Shown piece after piece: positions 12,313-23,634 of a stretch of 64,000 nt of DNA. The DNA is from Albugo candida (Eukaryota > Oomycota > Peronosporomycetes > Albuginales): contig JBDOQK010000013.1 of NCBI GenBank assembly GCA_040437565.1, positions 124,001 to 188,000 on the forward strand. Direction: 5' to 3'. How positions within the stretch are numbered: the first letter of the stretch is position 1; each line of letters starts with the position of its first letter. A program made the translations under genes and the position numbers. Under the pieces are notes generated by a model that did not search any database, had not been told where the DNA came from, and worked only from the letters and a program-made list of their open reading frames with translations.

Positions 12313-15300
12313 ATGCATACTCCTTTAATGTCTTCTCACAGCAACGGGGTGCCGTCATCTCGCTCAATCACGTCCGATACACCTGATTCTTCGTATTCGA
12401 GCTCTTCCCAGACTCTAGACTCACAGCGCTTCCAGACGGACGCAACACGTGCATACAATATTTCATTTATAGGCGAGGAATGCCGCTGGAAACCTGAAGA
12501 GGAGCTCGATGCGGTCCTGGAGGCCCCAAAGCTTTCGGGTTCTACTCAAGTAACGACAGCCATTCCATCATTCTATGTTCCCAATGCACCTATATTACAG
12601 TCGCTCAAGGTCCCTGTGGAAGGAAGTACCTCCACACTACCTCCTGCGTACAATTCCGCATATATGAAGGATAGGAAATCAGATGCAAAGCCATCCATTG
12701 CGTCCCCGAATAACAATGCGCTCAATTACAAACCGAAATACGAATTTGCACTTATTCTTTTCAACAAAGTCACATCTCCACGCGCTCTCGCACGATCTGG
12801 TTTGGACTCCACTGGACGCCAACAAATGGAAATCATTCAACGATGTATCAGCGCCGGTCTGGAGGTTGCTGTGATGTCAAGTACACTCTGCAGCCGGAAA
12901 TTCATGGTTCTCCTCCTCCGCCCGACACCATCTCGTCTTCAAATTGAGAAGAATCGACTCATTCTCGAACGCTGGCTTCAAATCGGAGCCGTTGGGCAAG
13001 TTCCTTCGGAAATCGAACAATTAATTGCTGCAAGCGATTTCGGCTCAGCCATTCCTTCCGATACAAATTTATCGCCTGCCGAGCGCATTCAGACGATCGC
13101 TCGAATTATCACTTCCACACGGAATATGTCCGAATTGAATCCTCCCGGCGCCGATATCGTAATCGACGGCAAAAATTCTAAAGATCCTATCATTTATTCG
13201 TGCTTTCCGATTCACAATCAGCGAGTTTCCAAGTCTATCTATGCGAAAAGCACGTTTTGGTGGCGACATTCTCAAACACTGATTGACGATGTGCGGTATC
13301 ATTACGGCGAGCGTGTCGCCTTTTACTTCAGTTTTGTGTTTTTTTACACTAAAAGTCTCGTTTTTCCAGCAATTTTAGGCACATTTGTATACCTCTTTTG
13401 CCGGTGGTATAATGCAGATGTGTACTTGCGTGCTCTTTGTGTATACGGCTTAGTGACAGCAATCGTATGGGGAGCACTCACCTTGAAGGCGTGGGCTCGT
13501 CAGACACAAATGCTTCGTGACACGTGGAATGTACGCTTTTTTAAAGAAGCTGATTACCCAAACGATTCCTTCCGTCCTCAAAGTTATTCCAACATCGTCG
13601 ACGCTCGTGGAAATGTTCTTTTTCGTGAGCCGTATTACAACTCTTGGTATCGAATTCCAGCGTATATGCAAACATTTCTCGTCTTTACGGTGTTTGTTGC
13701 CGGTTATCTGATTGGAACGACATTCTTTGTTGTATGGTATACAGCCGCAATGATGGCGCCGGTGTGTAGCGAGTGTCCGACATGTGTTCGCCTATTTTCA
13801 TGTTTTGCCACACAAAAGCCGGTATTATTCACTTGGCGCTGGGGATACATTTTATTGCAAGGAATTTTGCTGGGAATCTCTCTGGATGTCCTCATGTACG
13901 TGATGGCGGTAAAGCTACTTCGGTATCTGGTCATCCGCGAGAACCACGCGACCGAGGCTCAATTTCAAAGAGCGATGACGAATCGGCTATTCCTTATCAA
14001 TTGGATCTCGTTTTTCCTTTGGTTCATACTCATTGCGTTTGGAATGGTTCCATTCGGGAAACACATTGAGGCATTCCTTGCGACCCAATTGCATTCTTCT
14101 CATTTCAGCGTGGATTGGGAGAACGGTGTTATTGATATGTCTACAGCGCTAGTCACACCGTTGCTATTCACGCAAGCGCTAAATTTGCTTATGGACACTG
14201 CGGTTCCCAGCGTTTTCAAAAAACATCAATTACGGGCTTCACATCATTTCGCTCGTGCTACAAGATCGAATCCAGCAGATACTTTATTGGCATTGGCTGA
14301 ATATCATGCTTCTTTTGAGCCACTGGCAAGTAAAGTAGCCGATGGATCATTAGATTTACAGGCTCGGATTGAGGCAAGTAGATGCTGTGAGGAGGTTATG
14401 TGCTGACAGGCTTGAGTAGCTTCATATGATGACGCCGATACGGATCCCGTGGATGGAGAAAGAGCTCGGCATTGCAATCAACACAGTCGAACGTTTGGAG
14501 AATGATACTTGTATCTTTTGATACGATGAAACAAATTGTATGCTAAAGTGTGGCTGTATAGGTTTTATGACCGCAGATCACGTACTTGCAGAGAGTCGAT
14601 TGGAATCGTATAATCCGTTTGTATGAGTCTTTGGTTGCGTGCGATTACATGTCACTCAGATTTTGTATGTAGCCCGATTACCTTCGGATGGTTATTCAGT
14701 TTGTAAGCTGCACCCGAACGATTCTGTCGAAGCTACATGTGTTGTTTGTAGGGCTATGTGGTGATGTTCTCGGTCGTGTGGCCGTTTTGCGGTCTCGCGG
14801 CGTTTATAAACAATGTTGTTCACATTCGCAACTGTTTGGTCAAATTGGTCGTGTTACGTCGTCGACCTGTACCGCGAAAAGCCAATAGCATCGGTCAATG
14901 GGAGAAAATGTTGCTCATCACATTAATTCTAGCAGTTTTTGTGGTTGCTGGACTCATCTGTATGAGTTCTGGCGAATTGGAAGTGTTCGTTTCGTCGTGT
15001 GCGAAAGGAAAGAAGGAATTTAGGTAATTTGTTCGATTAGGCAGCGCGGTTTGGTGACCGAAACGGCTCTTTGTAGTATGACGCCCGATTTTGAGTGTCT
15101 GAGTTCGTCTACTCGGTTTTTAGTGGCTCTTGCGATGGAACACGTAGCGCTGTTGGTCGTGTATCTTTTGATGGATAGTATCTCAAATACACCGAGATCA
15201 ATCCGGACAAGCTTTCAGCGAAAAAAAGAGCTTATCCGCCTTGCTATTTGCGGACGTCATGATGTCACTATTGAGACTGTAGCGTCTCCGACGCGCGTGC

Positions 15301-15326
15301 AGGTCATTTCATGTGACGTGGTGTAG
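12313..15326 (+). CDS. Anoctamin/TMEM16 family membrane protein
   Basis: Members of this family are calcium-activated chloride channels and/or lipid scramblases. Exon 1 (12313-14373) encodes a serine-rich cytosolic N-terminus of about 330 residues, then HYGERVAFYFSFVFFYTKSL, the characteristic start of the first membrane helix, and several further hydrophobic helices. Splicing across a GC-AG intron (14374-14419) and three short GT-AG introns gives YNPFPDYLRMVIQFGYVVMF, the conserved segment before the pore region. A late exon carries the final helix (FLVALAMEHVALLVVYLLMD) and ends HDVTIETVASPTRVQV... at a stop at 15324-15326. Which activity it has cannot be read by eye; calcium-site residues were not verified. 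The 3' end could contain another small intron. Confidence 0.8.
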
Positions 15327-15458
15327 GTCTACAGAAAAAACTCGCTTTTGATGTGAGTATTAGTGGCCTCAAATGGAGAGGATGTTACTAGTCGATTGGA
15401 CGGAATTGTGGGAATTATTAGGGTTTAAGACAGAAGATTGGCGGGAAAATTACTTTCA

Positions 15459-16400
15459 TGCGATTTTCATTGGGAAATGCAATTCACTCGCAAACAGCTA
15501 AACGAGTGAGCGGAACTCGTACAATTGAGGACGTACACTTTGTCGAATTACATACTTTACGTCATTTGTAAGCAAAGTATACATGTACAGTACAGTCTCT
15601 GATCTAAACGATTATATTATAGCCGATCGATTCTCACTGGCATCCTTGTTGTGACAATCACTCTTGCTGTGTATTTACTATGGACTCCACTGGTGGAGTG
15701 GAATGTTGATACAAACAATCTCCATCGGACTATAAACAAAGTGGAGACTTATGTATCGGATTTACACGAGCAAACAGCTCTGACTAATGTCAAAATGAAA
15801 TCATTCCTACAACAATGCCAAATGATCCGAATGACAGCCAGCACACGGAATGGAGTCATTGCAAAGCATATGATGATGGCATTTGAGGAGCTTGGGATCG
15901 AAAGAGTACGCACGTATGGCGAAACCTTTCAAGAATATCGCCAAAATGGATGGCGTTCAGCAAATGACACTATGAAGGAGTTCGAGGTGGAAGCTCAGAC
16001 AGAGAAAGATGAAACAGCAATTTCAGAAAGCGTACTTTCGGAGATTCATAGTGCTGTTGAGAGCGTGCAGAATGCTGAAATCGCTGATGAACATGGATTT
16101 GATCCGTTTAATCTCGAACCTGGATTTTTGACAAATTTCGATTCGAATCTTGACCTTGAAATGACTGACTCGATTGTATCACCGAATGCGCCTTCTGAAG
16201 AAAATAAAGCGCGAGAACCTCAAGTAGTGGGATACTGTACTGGTATACTTGTACTATGCGTTTTCGTACTCGTTATTTATAGTGGTTGGATTTGGAAGCC
16301 TTTGCGCTGTTGTGGTTCTCTGAAACAGCGAAGAAATACTCGTTGGATTGTACTGCAAGCGGCGAATGCACTTGGTCGTGTGATTGTACGGTTTCATTGA
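15459..16400 (+). CDS. Hypothetical two-pass membrane protein
   Basis: Not recognised. Two exons, 15459-15567 and 15623-16400, join in frame across a 55-nt intron, giving about 295 aa. A hydrophobic helix lies near residue 45 (ILTGILVVTITLAVYLLW) and a second near the C-terminus (YCTGILVLCVFVLVIYSGWI). Between them lie about 170 mostly hydrophilic, acidic residues with heptad-like stretches, as in a luminal or extracellular loop with coiled-coil tendency. A short basic tail follows. An in-frame stop lies upstream of the chosen ATG. It is 132 bp downstream of the anoctamin gene on the same strand. The layout resembles the unknown protein at 27698, but I saw no clear sequence similarity between them. 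Confidence 0.6.
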
Positions 16401-16728
16401 TGCGACGACTCGGACTTTCCTGCACTGACTCGTCTTTGCCATAGATTTTACAGAAATTGCCCTCATGCAAAAGCGAACGACTTCTTTCTGCACCATCAAA
16501 TCAGTCAGAAGCGGATCACGGAAGCATCAGATTTGTACGTGTGCCATATACATCCTCTTTGACGCTGATTATCACGTGTGCAGGGCACGGAATCTGAAGT
16601 TTTTATGCGACGATCGAAACGATTGTTATCACAACCGAACTTTTCTAATTTCAACATTCAACTATTCATCAAACGAAAGTTGTTCGAATTGATGCAACAA
16701 CTTCAATCCGACCAAAGTGAATAGTAAC

Positions 16729-17306
16729 TTAACTCGCATCGGTTTCTAAGACATCTCGAAGTGTCTGAACATCTGACGGCTCATTTCGATCGAGTATGGA
16801 GAGTATATCGTTTTTCAGAGTTTGCACCTTTTTTCTTTCCAACTCAAGTTGCTCTTTTGCTTTCTCTTCCTCCAAACTTTGCACCGCGAGCTGCATCGAA
16901 TTACATTAGTGTTTGAAGACAACTCGCAATGCTTACCATTTCAACCATAAGTTTGCATTTGAAATGACTCATATCAGATTCTTCCGTAATACGAGTCACA
17001 GTGTCTCGTAGTTGCTGATTATCATTTTCTAGAGTTTTGACCTGTGTCTTGAGAGACTCACATTGTGACGAAGCTTGCTGAAGTGAACCGTGCTCTACAC
17101 AAGTGAGTTGATTACCATGGTACGGTTTAATACACATCGCACCAAATGTCCATTGTCCGCTTTTAGACAACCAAAACGTTGCTCCACCAAGCGATAAGCT
17201 AACCGGAATCTCTTCCTCCTGAATGAAAACGTTACGCTAGTTATCACTCTTATGCCTCACGTACTTGAGATTTCAATAAATCTTTTCCTATGATTGCCTC
17301 TGTCAT
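16729..17306 (-). CDS. Small coiled-coil protein, unknown function
   Basis: Not recognised. Three exons are inferred. Start 17306 gives MTEAIIGKDLLKSQ, spliced over a 45-nt intron to EEEIPVSLSLGGATFWLSKS, then a coiled coil (SQCESLKTQVKTLENDNQQL). After a second intron (about 16893-16936) a Glu/Lys-rich helix follows (SLEEEKAKEQLELERKKVQT), ending RDVLETDAS-stop. Total is about 150 aa. The N-terminal beta-rich segment followed by a coiled coil recalls XRCC4-type folds, but this is only a resemblance of layout. It lies tail-to-head with PDI (stop at 17402, same strand). Confidence 0.6.
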
Positions 17307-17401
17307 ACTCAAAACGACGGTTGACACCAAATAAAAAGACACTGAGTCGAGAAGCGAATTTTATATTCACCAATTATTGACCACAAAACGTGCTCACTAA
17401 C

Positions 17402-18535
17402 TCACAATTCCTCGTTGGCGTCGACTTCAGGTTCATCGTCGGTTTCATCGGCCTCTTGGTTGTCAATCGCCTCGCCATTCAACGCTTTGAGAATGTTTTT
17501 ACGCTTTTCAAAGAGTTTCCTTTTCACTAAAGGAACATTTTTGTTGCGTAATAGCCCTTCCAAACGCTTAATCTCTGATTCAATGTATCCCGATCCTTTC
17601 GCAATGATTTTCTTGATCGCTTTGATGTACAAAGCGCCATGCTCTGCGTCTTCTCCTTCCAGTTTCTCCACAATCGCCTCAGCTTGGTTCAAGTGCGAGT
17701 TAGTAAAGTCGGTCACTCCAGACACCAAAACGTCCAATTCAGCAACTCGTCCAGCAATACTCGCAAGCGTTCCATCTTCCTTTCGGTACGTACCAGCTTT
17801 CTCATTGATGAACTGCACAAATGAGGATAAATCACGTCCTTCCGAGTAATCCTCAGGAGTTTGAGATCCTGGTGCAAAGTACTTAATGGTGGGGAAACCA
17901 CTCACGTCGTACGTGGTTGCCAAAGGTTTGTTCGTTTCCACGGTCGCATCAACTTTTGCAATCAGAACGTTAGATTCGGGTCCAAAGATCTCGGCCAAGT
18001 TCTCATACACCGGCATTAAATTCATACAGTGACCACACCAAGGAGCATAAAATTCCACGAGTGCGTGTCGTCCCGACTCAAACACTTCTTTTTCAAAAGT
18101 GTTTGCGGTCAGTGCAACAACAAACGATGGCGGTTTTACAGCTTTTGCTTGAGATCCCGATTTCTCATTCAAAAACTCGATGAATTCGTCCTCACTTCGG
18201 CCTCCACTGTAGTCTTCGGCCTCAGTAGATCCTTTGTTGAAAAACTTTAACGTTGGAAAACCAGTCACACCAAAACGGTCTCGGAGTTCAGTGTGAGCTT
18301 CAGCGTCGACTTTTGCGACGATAACACTGTCAATCTTTCTAAACGAAGTAGCAACGATTTCATACGTTGGACTCAGTTTTTTACAGTGGCCACACCACGG
18401 AGCGTAATATTCAACAAGAACGTGTTTTGTACCGTCAACAATTTGATCGAAATTATCAGGAGTCAAGTCGACTACGTCCGAAGACAGGGCGACGGGTACC
18501 ACACACAACAGTGTAACAAGCAGGAGAAGCGACAT
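17402..18535 (-). CDS. Protein disulfide isomerase, two thioredoxin domains plus ERp29c-like domain
   Basis: ER oxidoreductase that forms and reshuffles disulfides. It is a single exon of 377 aa. Residues 1-18 form a signal peptide (MSLLLLVTLLCVVPVALS). Two thioredoxin domains carry active sites YYAPWCGHCKKL (about residue 44) and FYAPWCGHCMNL (about residue 165). A helical C-terminal domain (about residues 255-345, EKLEGEDAEHGALYIKAIKK) matches the ERp29c/PDI-D type seen in Dictyostelium and plant PDIL2. The tail is acidic and ends NEEL, a weak variant of the KDEL/HDEL retrieval signal. Three tandem CACGTGG units lie about 52-75 bp upstream of the start, a possible stress-response site. Assignment is firm; ER retention through NEEL is inference. 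Confidence 0.93.
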   Translation of the reverse strand: MSLLLLVTLLCVVPVALSSDVVDLTPDNFDQIVDGTKHVLVEYYAPWCGHCKKLSPTYEIVATSFRKIDSVIVAKVDAEAHTELRDRFGVTGFPTLKFFNKGSTEAEDYSGGRSEDEFIEFLNEKSGSQAKAVKPPSFVVALTANTFEKEVFESGRHALVEFYAPWCGHCMNLMPVYENLAEIFGPESNVLIAKVDATVETNKPLATTYDVSGFPTIKYFAPGSQTPEDYSEGRDLSSFVQFINEKAGTYRKEDGTLASIAGRVAELDVLVSGVTDFTNSHLNQAEAIVEKLEGEDAEHGALYIKAIKKIIAKGSGYIESEIKRLEGLLRNKNVPLVKRKLFEKRKNILKALNGEAIDNQEADETDDEPEVDANEEL

Positions 18536-18586
18536 ACTCCGTTTATTACGTTTTGATACTTTTCGAAAATGTTCGGTTCAGGAGCG

Positions 18587-18610
18587 GCCACGTGGCACGT
18601 GGCACGTGGC
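18587..18610. promoter_or_regulatory. Triple CACGTGG motif upstream of PDI
   Basis: Three directly repeated 7-mers cacgtgg lie 52-75 bp upstream of the PDI start codon. On the coding strand they give repeated CCACG/CACGTG cores, the core shared by bZIP-bound unfolded-protein-response elements and E/G-boxes. The sequence is seen directly; the role is inference from the downstream ER chaperone gene. Confidence 0.5.
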
Positions 18611-18754
18611 TGTTACCAACCTGTTACTATCATATTTTCTCGTTATCACCTATCACAGGTATTGCAAACAAAAAACAAAATTGGCGCGCAATGCATAAAA
18701 ATTGTGCAAATATTTTCGTACGTTCGATCAATTCTCTATTTTCGACTATTTCGG

Positions 18755-21700
18755 CTATCGGATCACTAATTCGGACAGCAATTTTGGCAATTGGGCTTTG
18801 AATTGCTCCAAATTCTGAATCGTCTCATTCCTCGCGATCACCGCCAGCGCGTACTCGTCCTTTCGCCACATTGTCACATGGACAGCCTGTTTCTACAATA
18901 GAAATAATGAGAAACAGCTCATTAATCGCTTGAGCATCCACCAAACCTTTAAGAAGCGAATATCGAGCAGCGAACGATGATCGTACACCAATCGAACATG
19001 CGTTTGTGATCTTGGAATCAAAAGGAGACGACCGGGTTCCAATTTATTTATTGGTTTCAGCGCTGTGCAATTGGGATCCAAAATTGGTCCATTGGATTCT
19101 GTCGTACAACGCATCAACTCTTTGCGGTCATAATACGCCGCCGCTGGAGACTCAATGAATCCCGAAAGAATCCCAAGTGGAATTGCTGTCCTTTCCAGTG
19201 CTTCCAGTAGCTGTGTTGCGTCCTTGTGCACATTCAATGCCGACTGAATGAAAGGAAGAAGAGGATGTGTGATGGGAGTGAATGTGAGGACAAAGCCGCA
19301 TTTCGGTTTGCATTGTATTTTCAGTCGGAAACACGCGCCATTCACATTTTCTTTCGACGCTAATACGATCTCAAAAGGATCGGCGTGCTCCATGAAGAAG
19401 TGACTCTCACTGTGAGAGAACGCGTGCTTCAGACTATTGCTCAGCACATGCATTGGGTGCACCAAAGTCGCTACTTCCAACAAACAATTCTCCAGCGGAT
19501 TCTCGTTATTCGGATCATTCGATCGATACCGAAAGACCAAGTCTCCATTCTCATTTACAAATCGAGTTTTCTCCGTGCAAAGTGACGGCAAAGTTGAGCA
19601 GAATTGCGTCGAGAATCCACAAATACGCACATGGAGCTCGATACCGCCCGGCATTAGACACGCTCGAATCAAGTCGATTTTCAATGCAAGTAATGTCTCT
19701 TCGGGGAATGAGAATGTGATCACTTGATGCCCGAGACTTTTTCCCGTCGATATCGCCGATCCAATGTATCGTATTCGCGCTTTTCGTCGTCGAGCAAAGC
19801 TCACACATTGTTGGAGTTGTATCCGATCGTGACACTGATTGATAATGAGATTGAAAATGCGTGTGAGGCTCAGAGCTACAGGCTCTTTGGAATGCATTGA
19901 TTCCTGTGGGAACTTTTGTTTCTTGCATGGAAATGTATTCGTCTTTGTGACTGATGCTCTACAGGTGAAGTCGACGGATTCAAAGAGTTTCAGTGAAATA
20001 GATGCAAGTGTTTGCTTCCGAATCGGTGGGAATCGATAAAAGAACTGAACATTGTTCTGGCCGTTGGCTTCACTGCTCAATTGTAACAGTGAAAAACGCG
20101 GAGAATGAACGTATGCGTCGGTGTCGTCGTCCAAATGCGTAAACGTTTCTGATCGATCGATTGTATCGATTTCGATGACGGAATAGTAATTGGAATGCTT
20201 CCATGAAGATAGCTGCACAAACAACGCGTTCTCTGAGATTGTGATGGATGCATTCGTCGTGCACTGCTCTTTGTACTTTCGCCAGTCCATTTGAATGTTC
20301 CTATACACTTGAAGTCGTCTTAAAGACGTAATTGTGGCCGTGCATTCTTCTAAAGCGAGTTCGTCCAAAGCTTTACAAACAAGTGATTGAATTGTTTTGA
20401 GAGCATTTTCATGGTCCAAAACAAGTGTAAATGACTTGGTTTGCTCACGTGTGTGGATATCTGTCGAAGAATAAGCTTCGTCTGTCGTCTCGAGTTTGCA
20501 GTGAATGTTGAGTGCGTCTTCCAAAGACTTTGTATATTGAGTCAACACTGAACGCGCAGACATGACGGGAGCGTCCACAGTGCATTTTCCTTGACGAATA
20601 TCAAATGCGAGCTCGATACATTGACAGAGACCTTCCACATCGGCATTTCTCAACTGAATTCGGGATTCATCTCGTTCGATCCATACGCATTGTCCGGAAA
20701 GTAGCCTACAATATCCTCGCTCTTGGATCATATTTCGGAATAAAAGTCTTTGACATCCTTCCAAATACGCTATCGCATGAGCTTTCATAGCAGCTAGAAG
20801 GAGTCTTTCCGCACTGATTTCCAGCATATTGCTTGGAATCTCTAAAATTTCTTCAGCCCGACTCGAAATGGTTTTTGGTAATTGTGGATGTAATTGAACG
20901 GCTACAAGGTCTTTTCCTGCTCCAATACTGAAGCGGACACACAAGCACGAGGTCATGAACGGTGGAATAGAAGCTTTTTTACGTCGTTCAAGGATTTCCG
21001 GACTCTGAGTCGAAGATGAGCAGCGATGCGGCCAGTAGTTGAAATCTAGATAATTTCCTTGACGATGATAGATCGTGGAGAAGCGGTGCTTCCAGGGTCC
21101 ATCCACCAGTATCTGGGCCTGAGATCGAAGGATGTGGAGGGCCAAAGAAGCACAGAATTGTTTCATGAGATTGTAAGCTTTGAGGAATGGTTCCTCCGAA
21201 TGATTGAGGACATTTTGTAATAAATTACGAATATGAGCATATTGCGTGAGGTTGGGCGCATTATTTTGAAAGATACGGAACGCACTTGAGTTTGTTTGGT
21301 ACTGTTGGAGTGCGTCGGTGTCGGTTAAAATGGTGTGGACGCGCACTACGTGCCACACTGCATCCGGTTGAAGTCCTTGTAGAGTGAATACGATTTCGAA
21401 TTGTCCGCTGCATGTAAAGTATACGAATCCTTGATCCAATGAGATGGAAGTGAATTGTTTAGGGATTTTCGCTTGAATGAGTCGATATCGGATAAGGTTA
21501 TTTAGATTTTCAGAGGCTTTCGTGAGGTTGACGGGTGGAAACTCGCGAGGATACATGGCACGTTCAATGACGGAAGGAAGACGTAGGTAGGAACCTTTGT
21601 ATAAAACGTCGATTGCAGTGCTGAGATCGTACCTTCTTTCCTTGGCACGATCTAGATTGGCGTGCATGAAGAAGAGTCGATCATTGGTCTCGTTCGTTTG

Positions 21701-21973
21701 ATTGCGATACGATTCTGCGTGCTGCAATACTTGTGAGGAGCGTTTTGAGACATTAGCGTGGCGATGTGACCAGAGTGTAAGCCCAAGTAATTGAGTGCAT
21801 TGCTGCTTACATTGTGATAGGAACTTTAAAAGAGGTTCAGTACGCTCTTCCTCACGTAAGGTGGATAAATGTTGCACCAAGGTTCGTAGATTTTCATATT
21901 GCTGATCCACGCTGCGATGTAATAATTCCGAGGTTTTGATGGTTCTGGGTCGTTGCGCTGGAAAATCACTCAT
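18755..21973 (-). CDS. MED14: Mediator complex subunit 14
   Basis: Scaffold subunit of the Mediator coactivator that links transcription factors to RNA polymerase II. The large exon (18947-21973) starts MSDFPAQRPRTIKTSELLHR. It shows the MED14 N-terminal domain: ...SVDQQYENLRTLVQHLS, an LWSHRHANVSK segment equivalent to the family's V-K-W motif, and AIDVLYKGSYLRLPSVIERA, the strongest signature. A 54-nt intron (18893-18946) joins a last exon ending LEQFKAQLPKLLSELVIR-stop at 18755. Total is about 1055 aa, within the family range. The middle and C-terminal two thirds diverge from animal and yeast proteins. It lies 220 bp downstream of PDI's start codon, so that spacer holds PDI's promoter. Confidence 0.82.
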
Positions 21974-22355
21974 GTTATAATTTGAACAATCGGAGCGTTT
22001 TTGATTTCCTATATGTTCCGAAATGTTTCTTGTAGCGTCGTAATCACAGCAAGAACTTGAGACCCTCGCTACTTTTCGCGATCATTCATTCACAAGCACT
22101 AAAAGTTTCATAAACACNNNNNNNNNNNNNNNNNNNNNNNNNNNNNNNNNNNNNNNNNNNNNNNNNNNNNNNNNNNNNNNNNNNNNNNNNNNNNNNNNNN
22201 NNNNNNNNNNNNNNNNNACTAAAAGTTTCATAAACACCATACTCGTGAGAGTATTAAATCAGAGCTGTTTTAAACAGTATTATGAAGATGTATACTGTAT
22301 ACTTTTTCTGATAAATCAACACAAACATCCGCGATAAGTTTGTATTTGATCTCGC
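21974..22355. other. Spacer with N100 gap and 20-bp repeat
   Basis: It lies between the MED14 start and the eEF1G stop. The gap at 22118-22217 is flanked by the same 20 bases (22098-22117 and 22218-22237), an unmerged overlap. No gene was seen. Confidence 0.6.
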
Positions 22356-23634
22356 TTATTTGAAAACTCGCGAGTCAGCAAGAGGTTCTCCTTCCAATTC
22401 GTTGTCATTGCACCAGTACGCGGCAATACGCGCCTTACTGGCGTCATCGAAAGTGGCCACGCGTTTCCATGTATAGTATTCCGCATCCGGGTTTGCTTCC
22501 ATCATATGGTCGATTGTGTCCCCACGAAATAGCCAGCATCCGGTAATGTTCAATTTGGAGCCTTCTTTACCACAAATGTGCATGACACCAAATGCGAACT
22601 TACGCACTCCTTCAGATCGCTGGATAAATCCGTTTATAGCATTGCTTGTCATAAACAAAACTTTGTTCTCATCATTGTAATTATAGTCGCACATCCAAAT
22701 AGAGTACCCTTCGCTGTCGAAATTGTCCCAAAACCATTTCATCGAATCGATCACAGGTTTGGTGTTGGAGTACTGGACTTTCCATTCATCCAGGACCATT
22801 TTGCTCGGTTTTTCGCGGTTGAGAACAACCAGTGGATGCTCTACCTTTTTCTTCGGTTTTGGTTCTTCTGCAACGCTTTGTTTGGTAGCTTTTGGAGCTT
22901 TTCCCGCAGTTTTTTTCGTTTCTTTCTTTCCACCGTTGTCGCCTTCTGCAAGGACCGGCACATCGCACAGTGGCACATCGCCAACGATATTTTGAAATTC
23001 AGGCTGATTCACAAGCGTGCTAAACCACCGATTCACAGCCGAATACGGCTTGCGAAGATCCTTATCCAGTAACATTTTCATTGGGTACACAAGCAGAGAC
23101 GCAATCACAATATCTGCCAAAGTGATGTGCTCACCGACAAGATACGTGCGGAGATGCAGATGATTCTCAAGCACCTGTAGGGCTTTCTTTACATCTTCGA
23201 CAGCTTTGGCTTTGGTTCCGGCATTGAACTTCATGTAGCCAAAAATAGGATACAGCCACATTTGGAGTGGTACCTCTAGTTCGTGTGCAGAGAAATCGAT
23301 CCAGGAATCTACTTGACCGGATTCGAAAAAGGTTTGACCGTACAGACCAGTATCTGCACGCAATCGAGCGACGTATCGAGCAATAGCGTTGCTTTCGAAA
23401 AGTGCACCATTTTCTGTCTCCAACACAGGTACTTTTCCGAGAGGATTCTTTGCAAGAAATTCCTTGGATTTGATGGTGGTCATATCAAATTCGGGCACTT
23501 CAATGTCGATACCATTGTATTCGGCAGCGATTAATATTTTGAACACACGGTAGTTTCCGGGGTATGTGTAGAGTTTCTAAGAAAAGAGGATCGCGTTAGG
23601 AGAAATGCAGGTACAAAGCATGAGCACCTACCAT
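22356..23634 (-). CDS. EEF1G: Translation elongation factor 1-gamma
   Basis: Subunit of the eEF1B exchange complex that recharges eEF1A with GTP. The main exon (22356-23576) encodes KLYTYPGNYRVFKILIAAEY, a glutathione-S-transferase-like domain with FESNAIARYVARL and LVGEHITLADIVIASLL. A Lys/Ala-rich linker follows (about residues 212-245), then the conserved C-terminal EF1G domain (LDEWKVQYSNTK, WDNFDSEGYSIWMCDYNY, ITGCWLFRGD), ending LADSRVFK-stop. The initiating ATG (23632-23634) is followed at once by a canonical intron (23577-23631), so the first coding exon contributes only the start codon. Final length is about 407 aa, normal for the family. High expression is expected from family knowledge. 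Confidence 0.93.

Noticed and set aside
15006-15046. A 21-nt micro-intron in the anoctamin gene
   Set aside because: A donor further upstream (gtgttcg near 14982) gives an ordinary intron of about 60 nt with the same acceptor.
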